The position numbers were made by a program, and so were the translations under genes. 64,000 nt of DNA from Gnetum montanum (lineage: Eukaryota > Streptophyta > Gnetopsida > Gnetales > Gnetaceae), in the NCBI GenBank assembly GCA_015680685.1, contig MNCI01015561.1, positions 1,671,712 through 1,735,711 of the forward strand. Reading direction: 5' to 3'. This document shows, in pieces, positions 49,513 to 60,087 of the stretch; positions within the stretch are counted from its first letter, which is position 1, and each line of letters starts with the position of its first letter. The notes under the pieces were generated by a model, which saw only the letters and a list, made by a program, of their open reading frames with translations, was not told the DNA's origin and did not search any database.

Positions 49513-50459
49513 TGATGAGTGGCGAGGTACCCCTACACTCAACCATACGAAACGAGCGTAGCACGCGCGATCCGGTCGAACTCCGCAGACTAAATGCCTA
49601 AACGCCCCATGGAACACTTGGGATTAATCATTCATTGTCTTCCCAGACTTACTTGTTGTTGTCACGGTGTATGGTTAAGTAAGTCCGAGGTATATGATTT
49701 TTTTGGTATTTTACGGTTTATCTCCTATGCTAAACGGTGAAGGGTTGAGAAACTAAAACTAACTCTAACTACAGCACTAAGTCCTAGCGTCAGCATCCGT
49801 TCCCACTTGTCGTACACACCCTGAACTATGCAACTGTGGCTACCAAACGCTAATCATTACTGGGATTACCACACGTAACGCACGTGCTCGAAGCGGTCGT
49901 ACTGAGGCACCTAACTAGCCTAAGTGTGACAAGCAGCCGATTCCTTGACTAGCCGTACACATCCGTAGATGCTCGTAATCAAGTCGTACTTGTCCCATGT
50001 TCTAGGAGGAAAGGGTGAGAGAAACTAATCACAATGAGTAGTCGATTCCTTGGCTAGCCGTACACGTTCGTCAACGCTTGTAACCAAGTCGTACTCATGT
50101 CGCGTTACTAGGAAAGCAATAAATAACATTAATTAAACCTATCCATGCACTGCAAGGTTTATCCACAAAGCTCATCTTTATTGCCGGACACAACTTGCGT
50201 TCAGGTACAAAGCTGCTCGAATAAAGAACTGTTCACTTGGGGGACTCCTACTGCGGGCACATGGAAAATACTCTATCTCTGGGGTGATCAATCCGCCAGA
50301 GCTTCGCTACTTTATGCCTAGGATGTAAAATGAGGGGAGTGCCACCTCTTATTTATAGATTTGGTGGCAGACCGCGATATCGCGTACGCGATATCACAGG
50401 GAATGACGCAATATCGCGTCGGCCATAATATCGCAGCTTGTGCATATCGCATCTCATCA
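49513..50459 (-). repeat. Solo Athila LTR with GTAGG target duplication
   Basis: Plus strand starts TGATGAGTGG and ends CATCTCATCA. GTAGG occurs directly before (49508-49512) and directly after (50460-50464). There is no internal part or second LTR, so this is what remains after recombination between two LTRs. The minus-strand TATA box is at 50350-50357. It aligns with the LTR of A and with both LTRs of C. It holds many CpGs where A has TG or CA. Confidence 0.95.
50376..50395. repeat. Perfect 20-bp GATATC palindrome in solo LTR U3
   Basis: Arms GATATCGCGT and ACGCGATATC meet at the centre. It is the least mutated form of the dyad seen in all Athila LTRs of the window. Confidence 0.9.
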
Positions 50460-50464
50460 GTAGG

Positions 50465-50804
50465 GAATGATAAAAATGTTAGGATTAAATGCTAAAACTA
50501 TCTAATAGTTTATTGCTAAAAAATAAACTAAGAGTGATGAAACAAATTCTAAGTGTAAAACATAAGTAAAAGAGCATGAAATATTAAAATATAGGGAGCT
50601 ATGATATGGGGTAAAGGGTTTATATTTCTTTTCCAAGTAATAAAAATTATTTATTACTAAAAAAGAAGTGTTTGCCTACTATGGAGCGCCAAACTACAAG
50701 TATTAGAGGGAAAACATATGTGAAGAAAAATTGAGAGTAAAAACCCAATTTGTAAGCACAATGTGAATTTGGAAAGTGAAATTTAAACCTCTAAAGTATG
50801 CAAG
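50465..50804. other. Spacer between solo LTR and element C
   Basis: AT-rich, no coding potential, no recognisable repeat. Confidence 0.6.
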
Positions 50805-50813
50805 TGATGAGCC

Positions 50814-50940
50814 ACAATATCGCGTATGCAATATCGCATCCGCAATATCACATCTATCCCTACAATATCATGTACCCGATATCACATTTGTGATATCACG
50901 TCTGCCCCTACGATATCGCGTACGCGATATCGTAGCCCAC
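50814..50940 (+). repeat. 48-bp U3 repeats with GATATC palindromes
   Basis: Two full units and a partial third, each starting ACAATATC or ACGATATC. The third contains a perfect 28-bp palindrome at 50908-50935 with arms CTACGATATCGCGT and its complement. Upstream of the TATA box, so possibly part of the promoter. Confidence 0.88.
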
Positions 50941-50949
50941 CATCATGCC

Positions 50950-50957
50950 TATAAATA
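50950..50957 (+). promoter_or_regulatory. TATA box of element C 5' LTR
   Basis: TATAAATA followed by AGAGGTG; conserved with the 3' LTR (56942-56949), element A and the solo LTR. AATAAA at 51126-51131 lies downstream and may act as a polyadenylation signal. Confidence 0.72.
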
Positions 50958-51679
50958 AGAGGTGCCTTTCCCTTGTTCACACATCTAGATTTAGACCCTT
51001 AGCCAAACTATAGCAGTTTTACCATTCCAAAGTTAGAATAATTTCCATGTGCCCACAGTAGGAGTCTTAAAGTGAATGGATCTTTATTCGAGCAAATTGT
51101 ACCTAAGCACACATTAGTGTACGACAATAAAGATGAACTTTCTGATAAACCTTGCAGCATGTGGACTAAGCAAAATAGGATTTAATTATTGTTAATTGTT
51201 TAAATGCTTTCCTAAATAATTAATCTCTCTCAACCCTTGACTCTCCTGGTTAAGTGCATTCAGTACGACCACTTCAAGCACGTGTCTAATGCTCAATAAC
51301 CTAGTAATGATTAGCGTTTGGTAATCCCAGCAGCGTTACACTAGTTCCTGGTGTGTGCTGCAAGTGGGAACGGATACTGGTGCTAGGAAAATTAGAACTT
51401 AGTTAGTGAATAGTTAATATAAGTTAGTCACTTAGTTCTCTTCACCTTTCCCTATTATCATAAAGACATTAAAAGACAAAAGATATAAAAATCATATACC
51501 TCAAGCTTATTTAACCATACAACCGTGACAATACAAGTAAGTTTGGGAAGATAGCAATTGATTAACCTTAAGTGTTCCATTAAGGCACGTGAGCACTTAG
51601 TCCTTGGAGTTTGATCGGATCACACGTGAGACGCTTGTATTCGTATGGTTGAGTGTAGGGGTACCTCACCACTCATCAT

Positions 51680-51697
51680 TGGCGTTGTTGCCGAGGA
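51680..51697 (+). promoter_or_regulatory. Element C primer binding site (tRNA-Asp type)
   Basis: TGGCGTTGTTGCCGAGGA, one base after the LTR; three transitions from the tRNA-Asp complement. Confidence 0.9.
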
Positions 51698-51824
51698 CTT
51701 TGTTGTTTGTGTGCTACATAGAACATAGGAGATCATTCATATTGTTGGGACACTAGAATGAAACCTTAGGGTTAATCAAAAGAAAAATAAGATAACAGTA
51801 AATGGCACACCGAATAAGACAAAA

Positions 51825-53470
51825 ATGTCTTCTTCTTCGCACAAAAGCACTTCACCGCCTAGGACTCACACAAGAGACAGTCGGTAGCACAACACACATA
51901 ACCAAGATCCGCCAGTGACTCAACAGTTCCAAGTGGTATATATTCATCACAATGAATATGTACCCAAATTTAACTTTATTCTCCATCAAGATGAACAACT
52001 GTGTTGGAGAGACTTGGAGGGTAACATAGTGTTGCCTCTAGACCGAGCAATCCCCAACATGCTTCTTCGTGCTCTTGCACGAGTAGGCATGTCACAATCA
52101 TATGCGGAATACGTTGCATGCAATTATGACACAAGGGATTACCATCCCACAAAAGCACAACGTCAAAGGGACTTGCGACAGGAGAGATACTATACATTGT
52201 TGAAGGGAAAAGGACCCCATAACACTCCACCCGTCTTAAGAGAAATTGAGGGTGGTGAACCTATTTCAACAGCTTCCCCACCAAATGATGTTCCCCCTCC
52301 TAACAATAATCAAGAGGTGGTGTATCAAAACCTCCACTCCACGATTCACAACCCTAGTTCTGAACCCCATGAACACCAAGTGTTTAACAAGGGAACACAA
52401 ACACATGATAAGGGTAGGCAGTCTTATAGTGATCAAAATTGAGGCTGAGACCACTGAAGAGAAGGTAGGAAACATCGTCATGGCAATGGTTCTCCTTCTC
52501 CTTCACCTTCATCATCACATTCACCCTCTCCTTCAATGTCAGGACGTAGTCATAAGGAATCTAACTGTGAGGACAAAGGTAAACAGAGTGAGAAACCTCG
52601 ACGAGAGAGTTGAGAGCGAGGACGAGGGCACTCTAGAGAATCACAGCATGGAAGAAGGGAAAGTAGGAAACCGCATAGACATCACAAACGCTATGAACGA
52701 AATGACCACAAAGAACCCCTACTTGCAACCCGAAGCATGTTAGACATCACGGAGGCTGTAAGAATTCCCACAAGGCACCAAAAAGATAGCAAGATCAAGA
52801 GGTTAGACATGAATAATATCCCACGATTTGAGGGGGGATACAACGCTAATCCTCAAAAACACTTAGAAGCATTTCACAATGCATGTGCCTTACAGAACAT
52901 TGAGAACAAGTGGAAAAAATTAAAGTTTTTCCCAAGGATATTGATGAAAGAAGCGAAAAGCTGGTACCGGTCCTTAGAACCAGAATCCATTCAAAGGTGA
53001 AGTACGATGCTAGAACTATTTAATGATAAGTATCAAACGTACTCTTGGGTGTCCAACATGCGAAAGCAAATCCAAGGATGGAAGCAAGGAACTCATGAAC
53101 CCTTAGATGCTGCCATGGGCTGATACTATGCACTATTACATCATTGCCCGGGCCATGTTTAGATAGTAGATTTGAAACCATTCTTAAAATTGTAGAGGAG
53201 TCTAAGGAGCAAGGTAGTGACTATGACAAAAAGAGGAATTTTGACCATGCACATAACAAAGGTAAGGGTAAAATGGCCATCACCGAAGAGGTTGTGGATT
53301 CTGATATTGACAATGATGATGGATGTGAGATATGCCAATATGACCATCCTAAGGGATGTTGCCCAATAATCTCACATCTGCAAGAGTCTGGGATGTATGC
53401 ACTTAACCCACGACTTAACAAATGGAAAGCACCCCGAAGGTTACCTTATCTCCAAGGTAACCCAGGGTAG
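51825..53470 (+). pseudogene. Element C gag, with internal deletion
   Basis: Starts MSSSSHKSTSPPRT. ORF 51915-52442 gives the N-terminal region (FILHQDEQLCWRDLEGNIV, then DYHPTKAQRQRDLRQERYY). After a frameshift a Ser/Arg-rich stretch follows, then ORF 52737-53000 with IKRLDMNNIPRFEGGYN and NPQKHLEAFHNACALQN. At about 53158 the text jumps from the CPGH block to SRFETILKIVEES; element A has about 350 bp more here. EICQYDHPKGCCPI (about 53325-53365) is the zinc knuckle. Few stops remain; it is better preserved than A's gag. Confidence 0.9.
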
Positions 53471-54015
53471 TTCCACCAACCATTAACATATTATCCCAGT
53501 GGAACTTTTCCATAGCCTATTGAAAAACACCAGTAGTGGCAATACCCACAGTCATGGGGGATGCCACCACCAAGGCAACAATACCCTTACTGGAAACCAG
53601 ATCCATATGGCTACTATGTGCAGTAGCCAATCTCTCCACATGACTCGGTTGGTCACCTGACACCACAATGTCATTACCAAGCTCAACAGTATTATAGGAC
53701 TCCTTCTCCTAGGATAGACAACCCACAAACATACCATCCTCCAAATCCATTTGCAACTTTCACACTGATAGCTCCATTACCACTCGCTCCAGCAATGCAA
53801 GGGAAACTCCCCACTCAACCGCAGCAACACAATGCTACAAGAGCTATAAACCTTCAACCTGCTGCTAGTTCTGACAACCATACAAAGAGAAGACCTTTTT
53901 TCAGAACCAACAATCCAACCAAGCTCTCACAACCACAAGCGGTTGAGCCTCTGAACGCTCCTCCATCAAATAAGGCTTCAGAGCTCCCTTCAAACAAAAA
54001 TAGAGCTCAACGCAC
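53471..54015 (+). pseudogene. Element C Pro/Gln-rich gag-protease linker
   Basis: Same linker as in A: MPPPRQQYPYWKPDPYGYY, then a Pro-rich stretch and KRRPFFRTNNPTKLSQPQ (ORF 53795-54028). Two or three stops. No activity expected. Confidence 0.72.
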
Positions 54016-54555
54016 ATGGTTATGTTAACACATGTTGTGACTGACTGGATTAAGGAGGGCCATCATCTCGAGAAATTCTCTGATCCTGGAAGTCCTTTAA
54101 TCTATCTCCAAGTCGCTGGGAATGAACCATGTAAAGCTCTTCTGGACTCAGGTTCTGGAATCAACTTAATATCACAAGAGATGTATAAAGCCTGGAACCT
54201 GCCTCAACTAAAGAAGAGAAATATTCACTTAGAGCTAGCTGACCAGTCCATCACTATTCCCTTGGGACTGGTGAAGGACATCGTTACCACTGTGTGTGGG
54301 TGGTCATACCCAGCTGATTTCCTAGTGATACAAGTAAACAATGACAAAGAGGACTTCCCAATAATAATGGGAAGGGCATGGCTAAGTACCATAAACGCAT
54401 GCCTAGGAATCCACAATCTTTCCCTAGAAATATCTAAGAAAAACACTTTTGGGGAGATTGAGAGGAAGAAAGTTCCATGCATCACATACAGTGATACAGG
54501 GTGTGATTGTGTACAAGAATGTTCAACATCGCCTGCATGCAACCGGTGTGCCTAA
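54016..54555 (+). CDS. Element C aspartic protease domain, open frame
   Basis: This 179-residue frame holds a complete-looking retropepsin: LLDSGSGINLIS (active site Asp-Ser-Gly), VCGWSYPADFLVI, then IIMGRAWLSTINACLG. It ends with Cys-rich CDCVQECSTSPACNRC. The Met is internal to the original polyprotein rather than a true start. It is the best-preserved protein domain in the window and shows what the decayed protease of A looked like. Upstream stops mean it is not made as part of Gag-Pro today. Confidence 0.85.
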   Translation: MVMLTHVVTDWIKEGHHLEKFSDPGSPLIYLQVAGNEPCKALLDSGSGINLISQEMYKAWNLPQLKKRNIHLELADQSITIPLGLVKDIVTTVCGWSYPADFLVIQVNNDKEDFPIIMGRAWLSTINACLGIHNLSLEISKKNTFGEIERKKVPCITYSDTGCDCVQECSTSPACNRCA

Positions 54556-54955
54556 GAGATTAACATACAAAAGTTCCTGTATGTAGCAACCACACAACAA
54601 GAAGACACCCAGTGGTTGATAGCTAATCAAGAGAGCAATTCACCAACGTGCATGGAACCAACTGGGGGACCAACTTGCGCCCACGTCGAAAGCATAGATG
54701 CACTGGAGCACAAGTGTCACCAACTTCCAACCCTTAACCTAAAAACATCAATAGGTGGAAGTTGGGAACTACTAAAAACTTCAAACATGCGCTCCGATAA
54801 AAGATTACTAGTTAATGTGCAACAAACCAAACCTTACCATGAATCTAGAAAAGTCAATGCACATTACACATCGGAGAAAGGACGATCTCACTCATTATTT
54901 CGGATCTTCCCCTTTCAACTCAGTCATGGGGGAGATGGCCACCTATGCTGACTAA
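54556..54955 (+). pseudogene. Element C protease-RT spacer, cut off before RT
   Basis: EDTQWLIANQESNSPT and ESIDALEHKCHQL match element A's spacer (2630-3055). After NLKTSIGGSWELLK the similarity to A is lost, and the frame ends at 54951. RT should follow; instead a T-rich tract begins. Confidence 0.78.
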
Positions 54956-56590
54956 TCAAGGCCCTTAGTTCCTTTTTAAGTTTTTGTTTTACACATTTTT
55001 TTTTTGCAAATTTCTTTAACTTTTCTTCTTCTTTTTTTGCAACATCGTTCATAATTTTTTCGTTTATTTGTGTGTTTATTTATGTTGTTCAGTTTGTCAC
55101 CTAATAAGTGCTCCTAAAGATGGTATGAACTATATTCCATTGACTACTAATGTTTGGTTTTCACCTTTGAGTTATGATGTTGATACTAAGGTATGGTTCT
55201 CTTGATATAATAGGCAATGAGTCCATGTCATCCATGCATCCATGAATTTCTATGGTCTCTCTTGGCTTGGAACTGTACAGTCCCTTTCTTTCAATAATAC
55301 GAACTATCAATGAATTAGTGACTGGGAATTTCTCAAACTAAGGAAGGACTCAAGGATTGAAAAGGGTGTGACTTCAAGGCAAATTGATGCATTTGTGCTA
55401 GCCATTCTCTTGGGTGCTTAGATGTTTCCTTCTTGAGTTTCCTTACCATTCTCACAATTGCTCCATCATCGGGAAGCTGAGCCAATAAAAATAATAAGTC
55501 TTTGCATGGTGTGGTTCTCATGCAAAAAAAAAGTGAAAAGTGAAAAGTGAGAATTCAAAGCACATCCCTTAGATGAAATAATCATCTGGGCTATAAGCAC
55601 TAGTTATGGAACTAAACAAACATTTTTCCTCTAACTAAGGCCCTCTCTCGCTTCCTACTTTCTCCTTTCTTGTTTCGTCAGAATGGTGGTGACTTTTTGG
55701 CAGGTATTTTACCTCAAGTGGATGGAGTGGCCAAATGTATTAATGTGAAGTCATTGAATGTGGATTGTTTGAGGCTGGATTTGGAATGAGATCTACTAAG
55801 TCACATTAACCATTAATACACAAGGGGCTGTACACCACCTTGTTCTTGAGACTCCATTCCATTCTCTCCTTCCCATCCTTCTTTCTCCATTTTTCACCTC
55901 ATTTCCAATTGTATCAATAGTCCATATTTTGGTTGATGCATTGTTTTCTTTTTGGTAAATTTTTGTGATTAAGACTTCAACTCTTGTTTCCAAATGACAT
56001 TCCTAGAGCCTACGGACTCTTTGAATGTGGGATTGTCAAGGCATTAAGGGCATGAACCTACTTTGGGGAGGACCCATTGGCATTCCTATTTGGTGCATCC
56101 GTTAATTTATTTCCTTTAAACATTCGCAATCACTATTTATTTTGTTCATCTCCATCTTTGACATCCATTTTATCGGTGTTGTCGTTGTTTCTTTTTCTCC
56201 ATCTTTTTTATTCCTTATATTTTTCCATTCTATCGCTACCGAAGGATCGCTCTTAGTCATGGGAGTCCTGGTCCAAATTTTTTGATTTTCTCTTAACCCC
56301 TACATCTTGGATAGTCACCAGTGTTATACCTCCAAAATCCGCATCAGCCATATCACAACTCAGCCAATGGACCGTACACTGAGGCAAGGTATCAACTTCA
56401 TTGCGATTCATTTACCCTTGCTAATTTAAGATTGTGTTGTGTGTGCAGATGGCAATCATACACCAATAGATTGGATTTGGAGGGAACACTTGGAATGAAC
56501 TGGTGCTAGAGTAGTTATGCAAGGAATAAGATTGATGGCACGGTTATGGATGGAAAACGGAAGGTACAATCTTGGCATTGGTAGCAATAG

Positions 56591-56667
<77 letters not shown>

Positions 56668-56863
56668 TCTCTCTCAGCTGCCAAATAAGGCTAGATGTGA
56701 AATGTGTATAGTGTTCACTCTTGTTGTCATGAACACTAATTTTGTCATGTATTGTAATGATGATCCATTCACATGTCACCACATTCACCATTAGTATCAT
56801 TCAAGTCAATAATCCCATACCTTCCCTATATTTTGTAAGGAAAGGACGAGTTTTCATTCAATC
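54956..56863 (+). other. Element C 3' non-coding region
   Basis: T-rich tract (54965-55090), a middle part without coding potential, the GGCATGAACCTACTTTGGGG block (56045-56090) shared with B, and AAAGGACGAGTTTTCATTCA before the PPT, also shared with B. Contains the microsatellite at 56592-56676. Confidence 0.7.
56592..56676. repeat. (CTT)n(CT)n microsatellite
   Basis: About eleven CTT units running into about 25 CT units. The reverse strand encodes a spurious Arg/Glu-rich frame. Confidence 0.95.
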
Positions 56864-56872
56864 ATGGGGGTA
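56864..56872 (+). promoter_or_regulatory. Element C polypurine tract
   Basis: ATGGGGGTA directly before the 3' LTR, matching B's GTGGGGGTA. Confidence 0.8.
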
Positions 56873-57670
56873 TGATGAATCGCGATATCATGTCCGCCCC
56901 TACGATATCGCATACGCAATATCGCAGCCCACCGTCATGCCTATAAATAAGAGGTGACTTTCCCTTGTTCACACATCTAGATTTAGACCCTTAGCCAAAC
57001 TATAGCAGTTTTACCATTCCAAAGTTAGAATAATTTCCATGTGCCTGCAGTAGGAGTCTTAAAGTGAACGGATCTTTATTCGAGCAAATTGTACCTGAGC
57101 ACACATTTGTGTACAGCAATAAAGATGAACTTTTTGATAAACCTTGCAACATGTGGACTAAGCTAAATAGGAATTAATTATTGTTAATTATTTAAATGCT
57201 TTCCTAGATAATTAATCTCTCTCAACCCTTAACTCTCCTAGTTAAGTGCATTTAGTACAACCGCTTCGAGCACGTGTGTAACGCTTGGTAACCCAGTAAC
57301 GAGTAGAATTTGGTAATCCCAGTAGCATTGCATTGGTTCAAGGTGTGTGCAGCAAGTGGGAATGGATACTGGTGCTAGGACAATTAGAACTTAGTTAGTG
57401 AATAGTTAATATAAGTTAGTCACTTAGTTCTCTTCATCTTTCCCTATTAGTGTAAAGACATTAAAATACAAAAGATATAAAAATCATATACCACAAGCTT
57501 ACTTAACCATACAACCATGACAATACAAGTAAGTTTGGGAAGACAGCGATTGATTAAACTTAAGTGTTCCATTAAGGTGTGTGAGCACTTAGTCCTTGGA
57601 GTTTGACCGAATCACGCATGAGATGCTCGTATTTGTATGGTTGAGTGTAGGGGCACCTCGCCACTCATCA
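56873..57670 (+). repeat. Element C 3' LTR (798 bp)
   Basis: Begins TGATGAATCGCG, ends CCACTCATCA; TATA at 56942-56949, AATAAA near 57118. About 76 bp shorter than the 5' LTR, mostly because it has fewer 48-bp U3 units. Confidence 0.94.
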
Positions 57671-60040
57671 GTGGGTATAAGTGGGAAAGCTAAATATGCT
57701 ATCTAGAGATAATATGGAACCAAAACAAGGTTGTTTTGGCTAAGTGTCCTAGAATTGATGTTGGAGTTGAAAACATTCCAAGTGTGAAGACTAACATTCA
57801 TGTTGAAAATTCTAAGTATGGAAAACTAACATTGAAAAATTATAAGTATGAAATGATAATGTTCATTCTACTTAACTGATGTTAATATTGCATCAATGTT
57901 AGTGCTAGAGCTATGTGAGATATCACAATGTCTATGGAGCACATAAGGGATTTTAGGATGCCTGATGTTCACTCTCTTAATCTCTCAAAATCTCAAAAAG
58001 TACTCAAGATCTCAAGAACTAATCCAAAATTTGAAATCTAAGCTCATATTTATAAGCCCAAGGTTATCAAATTCAACTTCCAAGTTAAGTAGAGTTCACT
58101 TTGAGTTCATTTAAAGTTTCAGTCTAGCAATTTTGACCTTTGAACTTTGCAAGATTGGGAGCATGATTATGTGATACTGACATTAGTGTCAACATTACCA
58201 AACCTTAGAAAACTTTTGCAATTTTTTCCTAAGTACTAGTCCAAGCCTTCCAAGACACCATTTTATGCCCAAACTAATGTTCAATGATATCAAGATAATG
58301 CCAAGAAGTTCATAAAGTTGAGAGATAATCTCAACTATAGAGTTTGATTGTCAAGGGTATCAAGGTAATGATCTCAAAGGTGTTAACATTAGCATTGGTA
58401 TTAGTGTTAGCTAGGAAGTTAGAAAAAAATTTCTAACATTTCCTATATTAACATCATGAGCCTTTAGGATGCCAAAATTGAAGCTCAAATAAGTCATCAT
58501 GATTGCTTCAAGATTTCAAGAAGCATACAAATCAAGAGAATATTATTGGACAATTAACCTTGGCATCTTGGAGGAAGATGATGCAAGCATAAGATAGAAA
58601 ATTTTCTTATTCCAACTACTCAATATTTCCTTAAAACTACCCAAATTTTTGTTTGAAGAACTGAAACTAATGTTGATAGGTTTCTAGAAAGCCTAAAAAG
58701 CTAGGATTCAAGTCAAAGTGTAGGTGAGATGTGTCATGGAGGTAGTAGAAACCATGTGAATAGTCTTTATGCTAATGACATCAACATTAGTGTCAAGTTC
58801 CCAAAGTCAAACTATCAAGATACTAAAGTTTGATGCTAGTGATGTTGAAACTATCGTGGATGAGCCATTTTGGATCTTACGAGCCTAATTAAAGCCAAAG
58901 TCCACTTTTGGTATAGGTAACATAGATAGGCTATTCTAGGGCTACTGTTGATGCAATTTCAATGCTTAAGGAACAATGTTGACAAGGAACTCACATCACT
59001 TCCAATTCTTATAAAAATTTTGATTCTCAAACTTCTCTAGGGTCACCAAAAATGGAGCTTATAAGTTGGGTTGTGAGCTAGAATGATCCCTAGGGACCTC
59101 CAAAAGCTAGAAATGCATCTTGTGATACTACTTTTAGGGAGTTTGATGCTCAAACTTGAATGCAACAATGTTAAAACCATACTTAGTATCAATCACTAGT
59201 GAACTAAAAAAGTGAATATAACATTATCCCTTCTTGATGGATGTTGCTAAGGTGTCAAAGAAGAATCCATCAAGAAAAGAATAGATATATAAATTAATGT
59301 ACCTATAAGAGAAAAGTGGAAAGAAAGAAGTAGGAGAAGGAGAGAATATTAGAATATTAATGACACACCAATCATAAGGATAGTGCTATGTCAAAAAAGG
59401 GGAGCCTAGCTAGATCCTACATATAAGATGGCCAAAGGGATGTCATTGATAATGTTCACACCCTGTCCCACTCATGCTCTCAACATATTTTTACTAGAAT
59501 AGAACAGAATCACTCAATCTTCAATAATGTGTTGATGAGAGGAAATGCAATGAGATAGGAAGATGAGTTAGAAAAAATTAGAAAAATATGAGAGAGGGAA
59601 CATGAAATATAGATTGTAAGAATAAGAAAACAATAAAACTAGGGAGAAATGAGAAACATCACCTATACACCAAGATAAGTTTCTATGCCATAGAAGTAGA
59701 ACACAACTAGATTCCAAAGTCTAATGATTTTAATGCTCACAAATTGATAGATTCTCTTTCTATCTCATTCATACTCAACAAAAATAGAACACTCATTGCT
59801 CTTTTCATGACATAAATTTTTGATAAAATTCCTCACCATAATTTGTTGATATGAAGAAATGTTAGTAAAATTGGATAAAGAGAGATTAGGGAGAATAGAT
59901 GAAATTACATTAAGGAGATAAGAGGAAAAAAAGCAAAAAATGGAGAAAAAGAAAGAAATGAAGAGAAATATAGAAAGGGAATTGAAAATAATACAATAAA
60001 ACATACATAAATTAAGAGATATAGATTAGAGAAAAATTGA
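57671..60040 (-). repeat. Tat 3' non-coding behind pol 3, with dyad repeats
   Basis: Dyads such as TTAACATTAGCATTGGTATTAG (first 20 bases TTAACATTAGCATTGGTATT) and GACATTAGTGTCAAC recur near 57890, 58193, 58390, 58660 and 58780, several about 200 bp apart. They are the family seen at 30700-31334 and 43597-44030. No gene seen. From about 59270 the sequence is A-rich with AGAAA/GAGAAA words. Confidence 0.65.
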
Positions 60041-60080
60041 TGTGTGTGTGTGCGCACGTGCATGTGCACGCATGTATGTG
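60041..60080. repeat. 40-bp perfect alternating pyrimidine-purine tract
   Basis: Twenty consecutive pyrimidine-purine dinucleotides (TG, CG, CA and one TA) with no break, TGTGTGTGTGTGCGCACGTG at its start. Such tracts can adopt Z-DNA. It lies eight bases from the stop of Tat pol 3. Confidence 0.9.
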
Positions 60081-60087
60081 AAATGCC

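Larger units (their letters stand above)
50805..51678 (+). repeat. Element C 5' LTR (874 bp)
   Basis: Begins TGATGAGCCA, ends CACTCATCA. U3 carries 48-bp units (50814, 50862, and a partial one at 50910), TATA at 50950-50957 and AATAAA at 51126-51131. The 3' LTR has fewer U3 units. Confidence 0.94.
50805..57670 (+). mobile_element. Athila-type element C, gag-protease only
   Basis: LTRs of 874 and 798 bp with TGATGA/TCATCA ends, tRNA-Asp-type primer site, gag, linker, protease, 3' non-coding part and polypurine tract. RT, RNase H and integrase are missing. Flanks GCAAG (50800-50804) and GTGGG (57671-57675) do not match well, so the target duplication is decayed or the element was formed by recombination. 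Confidence 0.92.

Noticed and set aside
52246-52743. Plus-strand ORF of 165 residues over element C gag
   Set aside because: It overlaps the gag coding region in another frame. The gag frame matches elements A and B; this one has no matching counterpart and is a shadow.
56456-56800. Minus-strand ORF of 114 residues with long Arg/Glu and Arg runs
   Set aside because: It is the translation of the (CTT)n(CT)n microsatellite inside element C's non-coding part.
50800-57675. Target site duplication for element C
   Set aside because: GCAAG and GTGGG share only two of five bases; the differences are all transitions but the match is too weak to claim.
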